Positions 1 to 10,479 of a stretch of 64,000 nucleotides of DNA are shown piece after piece. The stretch is taken from assembly GCA_905221605.1 (NCBI GenBank), contig CAJNDS010000957.1:402501-466500 (forward strand), in the 5' to 3' direction. The position numbers and the translations under genes are program-made. This DNA comes from Symbiodinium natans (taxonomy: Eukaryota > Sar > Dinophyceae > Suessiales > Symbiodiniaceae). Position 1 is the stretch's first letter; each line of letters starts with the position of its first letter. The notes beneath the pieces were generated by a model. It was not told the origin of the DNA, did no database searches, and worked only from the letters and a program-made list of their open reading frames with translations.

Positions 1-2200
1 CGATGATGCCCCTCAATATGGCGGCGCCTCAGCTTTGCCCTTACCGTCCTTGCCCTCCTTGCTTTCTTTGCCTTCTCTGCCCCTCTCCCTCTCGCGGTTC
101 TTGAGCGGGTCCTCGGAGCTGCGCCTCTCGAAGGCTCGAAGGCTCGGGACAAGGAGTAAAATAGGAGCCCGGAGGAGAAAGGGAGAGAGACACAGACAGA
201 GACAGGGAGAGAGCAACTCTGAGAAGCTGGCATCGACAGCTCCATTGTAGGGCCCTCCAAAACAATCACTTTAGGACTGTTGCAAGTCACAAGAGAGAAC
301 TTACAAAAGTCAGAACTTGCCGTCTTTAGAACACAAAACCCACGCCTCTTCCATGGCGGGTCCACATGGTCCCCTGGGCTCTCTCGTTCTGTGCTTGTCT
401 CTTGCAGCGACGTAGTTCTTGAGATGCCGTCATAGATCGTCATAGACTATACCGACTCGGAGCCATGGCGCTGCAGGCGGTGTGAGCATCAAGAAGCAGT
501 TTCGTGCTGGCTTGCGTGCAGAGTGCGAGAGCACGGTCCCTTTCGTGTTTCGCGAAGAGCTGGCTGTATGTGAGGTATCCAACGCGAAGCGGCAGCCCTG
601 GCAATCCTTCACAGTCCTCGGAGGACTGCAAGCCATACACTCGATAAATCTGAAGCGAAGTTGGTACTGTGGGGATGAGCACCAAGGCTAGGAACCACAC
701 GGCACCTGCAAACCCTTCCCTTTACCGTCATGATCAAGCTGTCGCTGCCGCTTGCACGGACTCCACTGGACTCCGCACTTGGAGTCTCTGATCGCTGCCC
801 TGGGGTACAGCTGAACTCCTCCAGAACAGCATCTATGCGCTACGATGAGAGTGAAGTCTTTTTGGCAGGTACCTCTGTGACCATTCAGACTCTCCTCAAC
901 TTCCACGGTTCCCCTCCCTAGCCGTCCATAGCCACCGTACCTGCCTTTCCCCGGCCTGTCTCCAGAGGGCTGGAGGCGATATTCCCACATATCCCGGATG
1001 TGGATGAGCGATGGCGCGCACCCCGAATATGAGAACGACTTGGTGCCAGCAGCGAACGCCACCATCTAGCACACATTCATACACGTGAAAAGGCGGCACG
1101 AGATGCAAATGAATGCAAGGGGCACCGTCCCCTAAAAGTTTCAGAAACCCCCTCACAGGGTGAGACAGGATTGGTTCACAGCGAGGATGCCAGCCAGGCT
1201 GAGCTGCCCTCTTGGAAATTCTTGGAAATTCTTAGGGACTCTTAGAGAGATTCTTAGAGAGATTCTTAGTGATTCTTGGGCTGCGGCTCTTTTTGTTCTC
1301 AGTCTTCGTGTTTCGACACTTGCAATTCCACTTTGTCACTTTGCGGTCACTTTGTGGTGTTGCCAAGTCGTTGTCCGCTCCTTCCTGGATAGCAAGGAAG
1401 CACATGCGCTGTCAATACAACGCAGCACCTCTGTGAGTCACAACCACCCAGGCCGAAACAGAGCAGAGCTTCTGTGACACGGGGCCATCTCTGAACTTCA
1501 AAAAAGGAATTCCTTTCAATTCATGTTTTTTTTTTCGTGCCCTTTCGTGCCCAGGTGGAGAAGGTCTCCAAATTGAGTCGAAACTAGAGGAATGCCAGGC
1601 TGCCTTCGGCACAGCCTGGAAGTGAAACCGGGAGTCCGGACTGGACCACCTGAGGTCACCTGGTCCGGCTGAGCAGGGCCACCGCTGTCAAAATCAGGTC
1701 CCGGAAGACTCGCGCCAGCGCCCGATGAACACCTTACTGTCACTTGGCGAATCGGCCCGGGAATGGATCGTGTCGAGAGACCAGCGGGTAGCTTCTGCCG
1801 AATTTTCAGGCAGTCGGAGGTCGGTCGTGAAGGATGCTGCCCCCCCCCCATGTCAGCAAGAAGAAATGAGCCTGAAGTAAGTGCAGAACATGATCTGGAT
1901 CAACGCAGATCTCTGATCCCCCATCTACCCCGAGGGCATGCGCTTTGCCGCTAGGACTCCTATGGCAGGGCGGGCGCCATCGCGCGCCATGGGGCGCTTC
2001 TGCAGGCTTTCGAGCTTTCATGGCCCTACTCCACTCGGGCTCCAGCCCTGCCACTAAGGCTCTTGATTGGCCCGTGCTCAAGCTTCTTGTAGCTACGAGC
2101 ACGTCTTGGTCCATGCGTGCATTGAGTAATCCGTTGGCAAGTCCGGGTAACTTGCGATGCGTTTCTTCACCGACGCAGGGACGTGGCTTGATTCCAGTCT
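1..2200. other. no assignable gene
   Basis: Nothing recognisable was found. Short open frames exist on both strands, for example around 430-700, where both strands give protein-like translations. None shows a known motif or a clear splice framework. The stretch may be intergenic or intronic. Confidence 0.4.
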
Positions 2201-2202
2201 CT

Positions 2203-2984
2203 TTACAATACTGAGATTATTCGGCATATGACATCATATGACCATGTACGATTGAGCGAGAGTTGTCTGATACGAGATTTGACAACTTTGAAGCCACGGC
2301 CAAGCAGCGGTGTAGCACACCGACGGCTCTGGCCCTCCAAGCCACTGATGTGGCTCCGCTTCCTCCGAGCCCTTTTCAAAGGTGCAGGGTAGCGCACTCC
2401 GACCGAAAGATATGCCCTGAAGGTAGCCTCTGGTTTGCTGTCTACGGCCCGCACGCTCAGGGCACGGAGGAGGCGCAACGGCTGATAATCTGGTACTTCG
2501 TACACAGACAGCATCTCCTTGGACCACAAGCGCACCTCCTGCGCTCTGCCAACTGGGATGCTGTGGCATGGTGTACTGGAAAAACAAGCTACAGAAAGTG
2601 CATCTCACCAGCGTTCTTGCAACAACTTGCGAGAGCATCGGCGTTGAGTCAGCTTTACATACTCAGGGGATGGGCTGACGGCTAGGGTCGTTGTAATGTT
2701 TTTCACGTGGTGAGCGGCGCTTCTGCCTACAGCCAACTCGACAGATTGGCCACAAGATATAAGCAGTGAAAGTGAAAGTGCCTTAGGCACGCAATCATGG
2801 GGGCTGCAAGGCGTCGTAATGCAGTCCTCCTTGATAGAGTACCTGGGCGCAAGTTCACTTGTGCGACAGAAGACACCGCAAGGATTTGCTGAACTTCTTG
2901 GCAAAGACACCCCCTCGTTTCATCAGCGATCCTGATTCTTCCCGCCCTTCGGAATCTCTTGACTAGGAGCTGCAATGTACACAA
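2203..2984 (-). CDS. possible exons of an unrecognised gene
   Basis: Two minus-strand open stretches, about 2727-2960 and 2300-2530, translate to basic, leucine-rich sequence with balanced composition (for example EVQQILAVSSVAQVN and LLRALSVRAVDSKPEA). Composition suggests exons. They lie just downstream of the OTU protease on the same strand and could be its 3' exons or a separate gene. No family was recognised and splice limits were not resolved. Confidence 0.25.
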
Positions 2985-3239
2985 GCCTTACATCTTCAAA
3001 TGGCTCGTGATGGCTCGTGAGTCCTTACTCCACACAGCTGAGGCCACTGGCATGGACGGTGCGAACGTATCGGTCCTGAATTGTACAGCTAGCTGCAGCT
3101 AGCTGCACCGCTGGCGCCCGCAACTTGCCCTGATGCATGGTCAAACCTGTCAAGATCCCTGGCCTGCTTCGGGGCATCAAAGCATGAGATCCGCTTGAAG
3201 TCGCAGGAATTCCTGCACAAGTGAACAAAGGATGGGCCT

Positions 3240-4800
3240 CGAAGCTGTTTCTGACAACTCCATAACTATGGGCCATGGGTCCTGCTGACGCTCTCGTAAA
3301 CATGGATGTTTACGTTCTTCAACTGCGAGCAGCAGGCCTTCGCAAAGTGAAGGCATATCGTACAAGCAAAGTCTGCCAGTCTGATCAATGTAGCGCGCAT
3401 GAAAATCTAGTAAACGGGCAGTCCGGACCAAAACCCGAGGCACGGACCATTTCGATGCCGCCGCCCCAGCCAGACATGCTCTGACGACTGGCGTACCTTC
3501 CAGCACCAGATGGAGGAGAGGCACGAGCAAGTTCAAGAAAGAGGCGAAGACCATTGAGATTTTGGGGCACTGGTCGACAGAAGAGTTCGAGTCCCACCGA
3601 ACCCATTCCTGGCCAGTGCGACCGAAAGACAAATCACTCTGAATGTCTCTATCGCACAAGCTACTTTCGGACAGTTCACCCCTCTGGCGCTTTTGGTGTT
3701 TTGAAAACTCGGCCATGGATGGCCCCAGCCCGCCGTGTCACTATCGGTCGGCTTTGTTCCGCGTGTTCCGCTTCGCTTATGCCGCTTGGAGGCTGAGGAG
3801 CTTCTGCTTGTTGCAATCCGTCCTCGAGCGTGTCTCCGGCAATCTCCAAGCTCGGTCGGTCGCGGAGGAACTGGGCTAACTCTCGACCTGAGCCAGACCG
3901 AGACCAGAACAAATGCAGAATCTTCTCTGCCCCCTGGGTTCCAAGCGAAGGCTTCTTGCATCGGTGTCGCCTAGTCCTGGCAACCGGGTCACAAAGAGTT
4001 GCAGCACGTAGCACATGTGGTACGCGAAGCACATTGGAGCTTAGGGCCGTGTCCACTTTCCCATGCAGCTCAAGTTGGAACCGTCATTTTGCAACCCCAA
4101 GGAACATCAGAACATCTGGAGTGCGATGGAGAGCAAAATGACTCAACATGACCAATACTGGCAGCGCGCACCATAGCTGAGGGAATGGTACAAGCAGCTG
4201 CCATCTCCAGGTTGGCGAACAACCCGCGCGTTCCTGCTCAAGGCTTGTTGCAAGCAAATGCCGCGTAGCAAAGCGAGATTGAAGCTTCGCACAGCGCGAT
4301 GGGCTTGCACTGAAGCGTGCCCAATGCTCCTGAGGACGAAGTTGCCAGGGTTGCCACCCATTTGGTGCGGGTTGTTCTTGCAGCCATAGTTGACCTCCAC
4401 AAGCAGTGGAGGTCAGAGAGAGAGAGAGAGAGGCAGAGAAAAAGAGAGCGAAAGCAAAGAAAGACAAAAACATGAGGGCGAGAGAAACAGATGGTGTTTA
4501 TGGAGAGCGCTAAAGAGACCGCCCCTTCCAAGAGCCGGGCCCAGGCATCTTTGTGCTTTTCCCTCTCTTTCTGGAAGTGCGGGCACCTCATCACTTGTGA
4601 AGCGTCTGAAGGCTCTTCTGAAGGCTCTTCTGAAGGCTCTTCTGAAGGCTCTCTCCACCAGGAAAGCCCTTGTGTACCCTTCCCTCGTCCGCCTGTCAGT
4701 TGGATGCTTACCATCGCACTTATCGCAGGTGCTGGATCCGGAACTCCCGGCCGAGTTTACGCCTCCCAATGGAGCTATTCCCAGCTGACAGCTTCGATAC
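3240..4800 (-). CDS. OTU-family cysteine protease with N-terminal zinc-knuckle-like motif (split gene)
   Basis: This is a likely deubiquitinase-type cysteine protease assembled from several minus-strand exons. About 4693-4750 and 4530-4586 join to give CDKCDGKHPTDRCPHF followed by KEREKHKDAW, a Cys/His cluster. Exon 4172-4233 (acceptor CAG, donor GTGCGC) carries the catalytic OTU signature GDGSCLYHSLSYG. About 3815-3890 gives ELAQFLRDRPSLEIAGDTL, about 3445-3495 gives SMSGWGGGIEM, and 3292-3326 gives QLKNVNIHVYE. The blocks appear in the order typical of OTU domains: Asp-Gly-x-Cys, Leu-Arg helix, Trp-Gly-Gly-x-x-Glu, then the Val-Tyr-Glu strand. The C-terminal His block was not securely found. 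The intron at 4587-4692 appears to be GC-AG. The 5' end and the stop are unresolved. The family call is strong; the exon limits are inferred. Confidence 0.72.
4412..4490. repeat. GA-rich microsatellite
   Basis: Purine-rich GAGA/GAAA tract on the plus strand inside the OTU gene, probably intronic. Antisense translations of it are low-complexity Ser/Leu/Phe and are not coding. Confidence 0.8.
4587..4692 (-). other. probable GC-AG intron with an internal 12-bp tandem repeat
   Basis: Read on the minus strand the intron starts with GC after ACTGACAG and ends with GATGAG. Removing it restores the reading ...HPTDR then CPHF... in one frame. Its interior has at least four copies of a 12-bp unit (GAAGGCTCTTCT on the plus strand, about 4607-4653). 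Confidence 0.55.
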
Positions 4801-5261
4801 AAAAATGTTGGCACCGGGCCTTCGCGATGTGATGTCATCCTACCAGCGCACGTCTACTTTGCAAAAAAGACAACATCCCTCATAGAAGCTCGCACAGGTT
4901 GCCTTGCCTGCCAGGTCCCACAGCAACACTCTTGCTGCGATTGCTTCCCTGGGCCATACGTGATATGGTGCACGAAATCGGAATACATGCATGTTCGAGT
5001 CTAAGTCAAGCTAAGTCTGCGTGCGACCTTTTCCTGTGACAGGCGTGCATTCGGGCCAGGCCCCTGGCGTCCCCAAGACTGCGAGGCACTGGAAGCTGAC
5101 CTTGAAGAGACGAGAATCTCAACAAACTCGCTCAGAGCGCAGTTTCAAACTCTTGGATACTGTAGGGGTGACTGCCGCAGTCCCTGAGCCCCTCGGCCAT
5201 CGAAGTTGAGGCCGCTGTTGGAACTCCGAGGCCCGCTAGAAAAATCGTCTGCGCAAGCAAG

Positions 5262-5455
5262 AAAAAGAGAGCGAGAGAGAGAGAGAGAGAGAGAAAGAGA
5301 CAAAGAGACAAAGAGAGAAAGAGAGAAAGAGAGAAAGAGAGAAAGAGAGAAAGAGAGAAAGAGAGAAAGAGAGAAAGAGAGAAAGAGAGAAAGAGAGAAA
5401 GAGAGAAAGAGAGAAAGAAAGAGAGGGAGAGAGGGAGAGAGGGAGAGCGAAACAG
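5262..5455. repeat. (GAGAGAAA)n microsatellite
   Basis: About 190 bp of regular purine repeat, mostly an 8-bp GAGAGAAA unit, flanked by GA runs. It generates spurious Arg/Glu/Lys or Ser/Leu/Phe frames. Confidence 0.9.
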
Positions 5456-6680
5456 AGTCGCGAGGCAGAAAGACAGACGTGCGACGACAGTATGCTGCAC
5501 GGTCTGCTGCCCCTGCAAGTCTTGGCCTTTCTTCTGTCTTGTATGCCATGGTATACAATGGTTAAAGAGTTAAAGGGCTTGGAGCGAATGTGCAAAGACC
5601 GTGGCGACCAGCGCAACAAGAGCAAGGGCCTCGTCTCGGATGAAAGTTCCCTGTGACAGGAGTCGTGGGCCGTTCCTGGCGAGGCTACTAGGGCTGTTTG
5701 GGCGGGAGAGCTATTATGGGCGAACTCACCAGAACAGGCCTGGCTGGTTCGCCGACTTGGGCCCACAGAGCTATGTCCCCTGGCCACGTGCATCATGCTT
5801 CTAGTGGCTTAATTACAAGCTCGATCAGTAGCAGGACCAGGCCTGGTGGCAGTGTGGTTCGGAGGGAGAATCGCCTGCTGTGCGACCTCGAACCGAATGT
5901 GCCATCACCACTCACAGTACCCTCCGTCCCTGTTTGGCTGTTTCGCCACAACGCCTCTAGAAAATCGTCGCCAATCAACCTGATAATTTACCTGGGTAAC
6001 ACACTAGTTGGTGTCGGGGGCTGTTCAGGCACCCACCGTCTCAGCCTGATGAAGTTCGCTGTTTGGCGCCACGATCGTTCACACTTCGACAGCGGGGCAT
6101 AGTGAAAACACCCTCCGCACTACTGAACTAGCTGCTAAGCACACTCTGTCAGCGAGATTAAGGGCAGCGAGGCACGGTTCAAGTTTGATGCTTCGTTGTT
6201 GTTTCGTTTACGGGGTCACAAGTATATCCGCTCCTCCCCTCTACTGTGGCCGGTGCCCGCGAGTGGATTGGCTGTGGAATCCGCGCCTGAAAAAGTGCGT
6301 CCGTCACTTTGCGGTGGCTGTGGCGGGTTGCGGCATGATATCAGTTGCCAAATTTCCCTCTCCCTCCTCTAAGGCCCTTGCGAGCGCTGAGGTCGTCCCT
6401 GTACCGATCCTGCAAGTTCCCGCGGCAGACGTTCAGGAGCCAAGAACAAACCAAAGACCCCAAAGACCGTAGCCACAAAAGCGCTGCCCTTCACCCTATA
6501 CCGCTATGAGCGCTATAGGAATGTCCAGCAGGCTCAAACGCTTCGATTTCAACTACCAAACCAAATGAGCGCTTCGCGCCCTGGTAACACCACCTGCCTT
6601 GGGGGCATCGGTGCCGGCCGCCGCATCTGGGCCGGGAAAGATGCTTTCGGAGAGAACTTTTTGCTTTCAGAGAGTCTTAG
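5456..6680. other. no assignable gene
   Basis: Unique-looking sequence with no open frame showing a known motif on either strand. No RNA gene was recognised. Confidence 0.4.
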
Positions 6681-6780
6681 GTGACTAAGGTGTGTTAAGG
6701 TGTCCCAGGGTGTCTTAAGGTGTTTTAAGGTGTCTTAAGGTGTCTTAAGGTGTCTTAAGGTGTCTTAAGGTGTCTTAAGA
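6681..6780. repeat. 10-bp minisatellite (TTAAGGTGTC)n
   Basis: About ten tandem copies of a 10-bp unit close to TTAAGGTGTC. The last units are identical and the first are degenerate. No coding potential. Confidence 0.9.
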
Positions 6781-7315
6781 ATCAGCGCATCACATGGTTC
6801 CTGAGGCGAAGGTGCCACGGCTCGACCATCCGAGGCCTTGCGCCCTTGCACCGGATTCCAAGAGCCCGACGTTGAGGGTGCTGTACGTTGCTGCCATCTC
6901 GGCGTCTCCTTTTGTCTCTAAGCTCTGCAGAAAGATAGGTAGAGGACACTCAACACTCTAAAGCAGACGTGGGTGGGCTATGGTGAGCTCATGCACGCAT
7001 TGAGCGCGATTCCTTTGGGCTTGACTCTCTGCAAGTTTGCAGAACGCAACTCGGATCAGTTGCATTTGCCTGCTTGCGCCGGGCTGCTGCTGTACAGCAA
7101 CTGTCTCCACAAGCGTGGAAACAGATCTCAACACGCCTGACCAGTTGCATCGTTGCCCCACATGCTTCACCATGTGTCGATGGTTTCTGCCGTTCCCATA
7201 TCCCATCTAAGCTAAGTTGTTGCAAAGAATCTCCAAGCACAAGGTGCAAAGCAGAACACGGTAGATCAAAATGCTCCTGGCCTAGCTTGGCGGCTTTCCG
7301 CAGCTCGGAGAAAAG

Positions 7316-7694
7316 CTAAACAAGGCGCACTGCCTCAAAGCACAGAATGAAGAGACCTCTTAGAAGCCGAAAGTTGAAAGGGCCATAAACGTCGTGGAGT
7401 AAAGCAAAAAAGGATAACTTAGGCTGACGCTCGAAATCACCGCATGCGGGCTGCGGAGTGGTAGAAAGCATAGACAATCTTTGAGCCGGCGCAGTAGCAG
7501 ATTGGAAATGCCACCATCTCAGCAATTGACATTGGAAAGCAGATTTGCCAAAGCATCAAGAGTACTCATAGCCACGCCACTCGGCTCGTTTTCGCCACTG
7601 CCGCAGGCAAGAAAGTACAATTTGAAATTTGGGGCACGGCTCCCCCGAAAGCTAGGACACTGTAAGGGCCGCACTCTGCTTCTTCTTCGCTTGT
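7316..7694 (-). CDS. possible 3' exons of an unrecognised gene
   Basis: Two minus-strand blocks read as exons: about 7530-7694 (contains FKLYFLACGSGENEPSG) and about 7317-7452, which follows a CCGCAG acceptor and runs to a TAG stop (contains LSFFALLHDVYGPFNFR). Their frames and composition look coding and the acceptor is plausible. No family was recognised. Confidence 0.32.
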
Positions 7695-7699
7695 GAAAT

Positions 7700-8083
7700 T
7701 GACTGCCTACCCAACTGCTCCGAACTCTGCAAAGAACCCCATAACATCTCCAAAAAACACAAGACAACCTCAAGAGAACGCTCTAGAACCCAGAAAAGTG
7801 CCACACCTGAAAAACCCAAAGACCATCAAAGACCTCTCACTCCCACCGCGACCAGCCCCAGGAGTGCCTCGGAGAAAATGATTTTTTGAGACACTGAAAA
7901 AGTCCTCTGTCAGAAGGGGCCTGGAGACGAGTCAACCCTCCCCGGTCTGGGGACCCGGCTTGCGGCTTTCTGCAGAATTCACCAAGACAAAGCTGGCCTT
8001 CTTGAAGGCATCCGGGCCCACCTGCACCCCCCCGTCTTCAGAAGCCCTATACTAGCCTGCGTTCACTGTCGACCCCCCAACCC

Positions 8084-8084
<1 letters not shown>
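7700..8084. other. no assignable gene
   Basis: A-rich then C-rich unique sequence. The plus-strand frame here is proline- and lysine-rich low complexity with no recognised motif. Confidence 0.4.

Positions 8085-8117
<33 letters not shown>
8085..8117. repeat. poly-C run of 33
   Basis: An uninterrupted homopolymer of C preceded by interrupted C runs. Its length is a likely assembly uncertainty. Confidence 0.9.
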
Positions 8118-8118
<1 letters not shown>

Positions 8119-8449
8119 CCTGCTTGGGTCGCGGCTCTTCCGCGTCCTGTTGCGAAGGGACATGAGCTTCGGATTTGTCACATCAGATTTCTTGCGTGGT
8201 CTGGGTTCCAGGGCGTCTTCCGGAGATAAAGGCGATAAAGGGGCTCGGGTATGTCTGTGCTTCGGAGGGCTCTGATGGAGGCTCACACGTACGAAGATGG
8301 CACTCGGCACCTCGAGCGGCTGGCAGGTGAAGCTCTCCATGCACCGCTCTGCACACTGCTTGCAGTTGCTGCCTGGACCGAAGCAAACGAAGCAAACGAG
8401 CAGAAAGGTGAGCGCACCTCTTTGTTCGAGCTCTGCGGCTCTGCGACAA

Positions 8450-8580
8450 AGTGCCTGCTGGGAAATACTCCGGGTAGCTCCGCGCCAGGTGGAGGGCCGT
8501 CTCCCCAAGCTGCGCAGCGCTGCGCAGCACGGAGCCAGCGTTCACCTCGCAGCGCCCCAGGTCCTGCGAGCCCGCGTGAC
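8450..8580 (-). CDS. ankyrin-repeat-like exon
   Basis: The minus-strand translation contains EVNAGSVLRSAAQLGETALHLARSY, given here only to the extent of its key parts: an Asn-Ala turn and the block GETALHLA, the hallmark helix start of an ankyrin repeat. Only one convincing repeat is visible. Flanking frames are interrupted, so this is probably one exon of a split gene, or a decayed copy. It is on the same strand as its neighbours. Confidence 0.42.
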
Positions 8581-8816
8581 GGTTCACGGCAGCACGACGG
8601 CAGCACGACGGCAGCACGACGGCAGCGTGAGAAGAAGCCAATGATAAATCTTGAAGCAGCAAATTTTAATGGTGCCCGTTGAGAAGAAAGAAACACTACA
8701 GTCACTACGGTTGTCCCATGTGGGCTCCGGCTTTGTCTGTGGCCTCTGCTGGTGCCTCTCCCTTGGGCCGGAGAATTAAAATTGGGATTTTTTTTTATTT
8801 TTTTTTTTGCTTTAGG

Positions 8817-8905
8817 GTTTAGGGTTTAGGGTTTAGGGTTTAGGTTTTAGGTTTTAGGGTTTAGGGTTTAGGGTTTAGGGATCAGGGTTTAGGGTTTAGG
8901 GTTTA
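8817..8905. repeat. interstitial telomere-like (TTTAGGG)n array
   Basis: About a dozen 7-bp TTTAGGG units with a few variants, preceded by T-rich sequence at 8790-8812. It is interstitial because unrelated sequence continues on both sides. Confidence 0.9.
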
Positions 8906-9940
8906 CCAGTAGCAAGGACAAAAAACAACAAAAAATCCAAAAAACAAACCAAAAAAATCCTTAAAAAAATAGACCTCCTCTCCCATTCTTGGTTGGCACT
9001 GGGGTGTTCCGGGGTTCCGGAGGGGTCCATTGGATGTACGCGTCGGCTCTCTGAAACTCCTCGCATCTAAGCCGTTCTTTTTTTCTTCTTTGTTAGTGCG
9101 GCGGATGCCCGCACTGCCGGGGCGTGTCTGCAACCTTCGACTTTGCAGTTCCCCGTGGACTCCTCCAAATCCGTGCTGCGCGATCGTCTTCTTCACGTGT
9201 TGCTGTTTCTCCCCTCGTGGGCTGTGTTGGGACATGTTGTTTGCCCCCGTTGGGCGCGTGCTTTCTTGCTAGTGCTCTGCTCTCCCCCGCCTGGCGCCTG
9301 CTGTGCTGGCAGCGGTTGTGGTGTGGCCCCCCCTTGCCCCGACTCCCCCGGCTGTTCTGCCCGGCATTGGTCCCATTGTGAATAAGTCGTCGGGTGCGTC
9401 GCGTGGTTTGGGTGGTCTGGGTCCAGTGTTCGTTGTATCTGGTACGGTTGGGCAAGTCTCTCGCCTCTTACGGCGAGATGTTTGCCCCGCATTGCTGGGT
9501 CCGGGGTTTGCTTCTTCGCGTTTGGTTCGTTTGCGCTGCTGGGCCTTGGGTCCGTGCTAGATCTCTTGAGGATCAGAATGGCGGCGCCTTCCCCGCTTTG
9601 TGGTGGGAGTGCTACTGTGTAGGGGCGCCAAAAGGGCCTGCCTCGTGGCTGACGCTGTCTGGTCCTGTGCTTTTCGCCTTTTCCAAGAGTTGGTTCCAAG
9701 GTGAACATCTTCGTTCGTAACCCTGCAAGATTTGGAGTTTCTAGCTGATCTCGTCGATGGCTTGTATGATTCCCCCGAAGTGATCTTGGAGTTTGTTCTG
9801 CCAGTCGGGGTCGTCCAGGCGTCCACGCTCTCTTTGTTTGTTGTTCGCCCCGTCGCCAGCGTGCTGGTGCTCTTGTTTACGTTGGTAGAAAATGTGTCCC
9901 CATATCTGTCTGTGGGCTCCTCCTGGCATCTAAAGACAGT
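8906..9940 (-). other. degenerate protein-like region of unknown origin
   Basis: The minus strand has a chain of frames that stay protein-like for about 1 kb, interrupted by stops and shifts. One block near 9745-9800 reads DDPDWQNKLQDHFGGII. The frames are rich in Arg, Thr, Gln and Pro. On that strand the region runs straight into the CCCTAAA array and then an A-rich tract. A decayed retroelement ORF is possible, but no RT or endonuclease motif was found. Confidence 0.3.
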
Positions 9941-10206
9941 CTGAGGCAGAAGCCCGGTTGCCAACCCAAGCTGATCCCTGTCCCTGTTTCGATGAAGGGA
10001 AAGAACAGCAAAGGCCTATACGCTTGGGCTACAGCCTCTATAGCCCATAGCTGGATCGGACGCATATAAGTCACAACAGTCTGCAGTCACGCTGACTAGC
10101 AACGATCACGCTTTACACCTTTGCCCCTTTCAGTCACGTATCAGTTTGCCATCCAAAAGCCACCTCCCCTGAAGAGACATGCACCGAGCAAAAAAGAACA
10201 TCAACA

Positions 10207-10252
10207 ACACACACACACACACACACACAGAGAAAGAGAGAGAGAGAGAGGC
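10207..10252. repeat. (CA)n(GA)n microsatellite
   Basis: Adjacent CA and GA dinucleotide runs. Confidence 0.9.
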
Positions 10253-10479
10253 ACGCACGAAAGCACGCACGTACGTACGTTCCTTCCCCAAAGGCCATAG
10301 TCTCCCCCCTGCGAGGCCCACACGCCAGGAAAAGTGGCCAACAACTTGAGTACAGTTCCTCCTTGAAAAGACAACTGGGAAAAATGCCAGAGTTTTGCCC
10401 CTGCAGAGCCCACACGCCAGGACAAGAAAATGACAGAAATTCCTGCACTGGCTGGGCAGCTCTTGTGTCCTGGTAGTAG

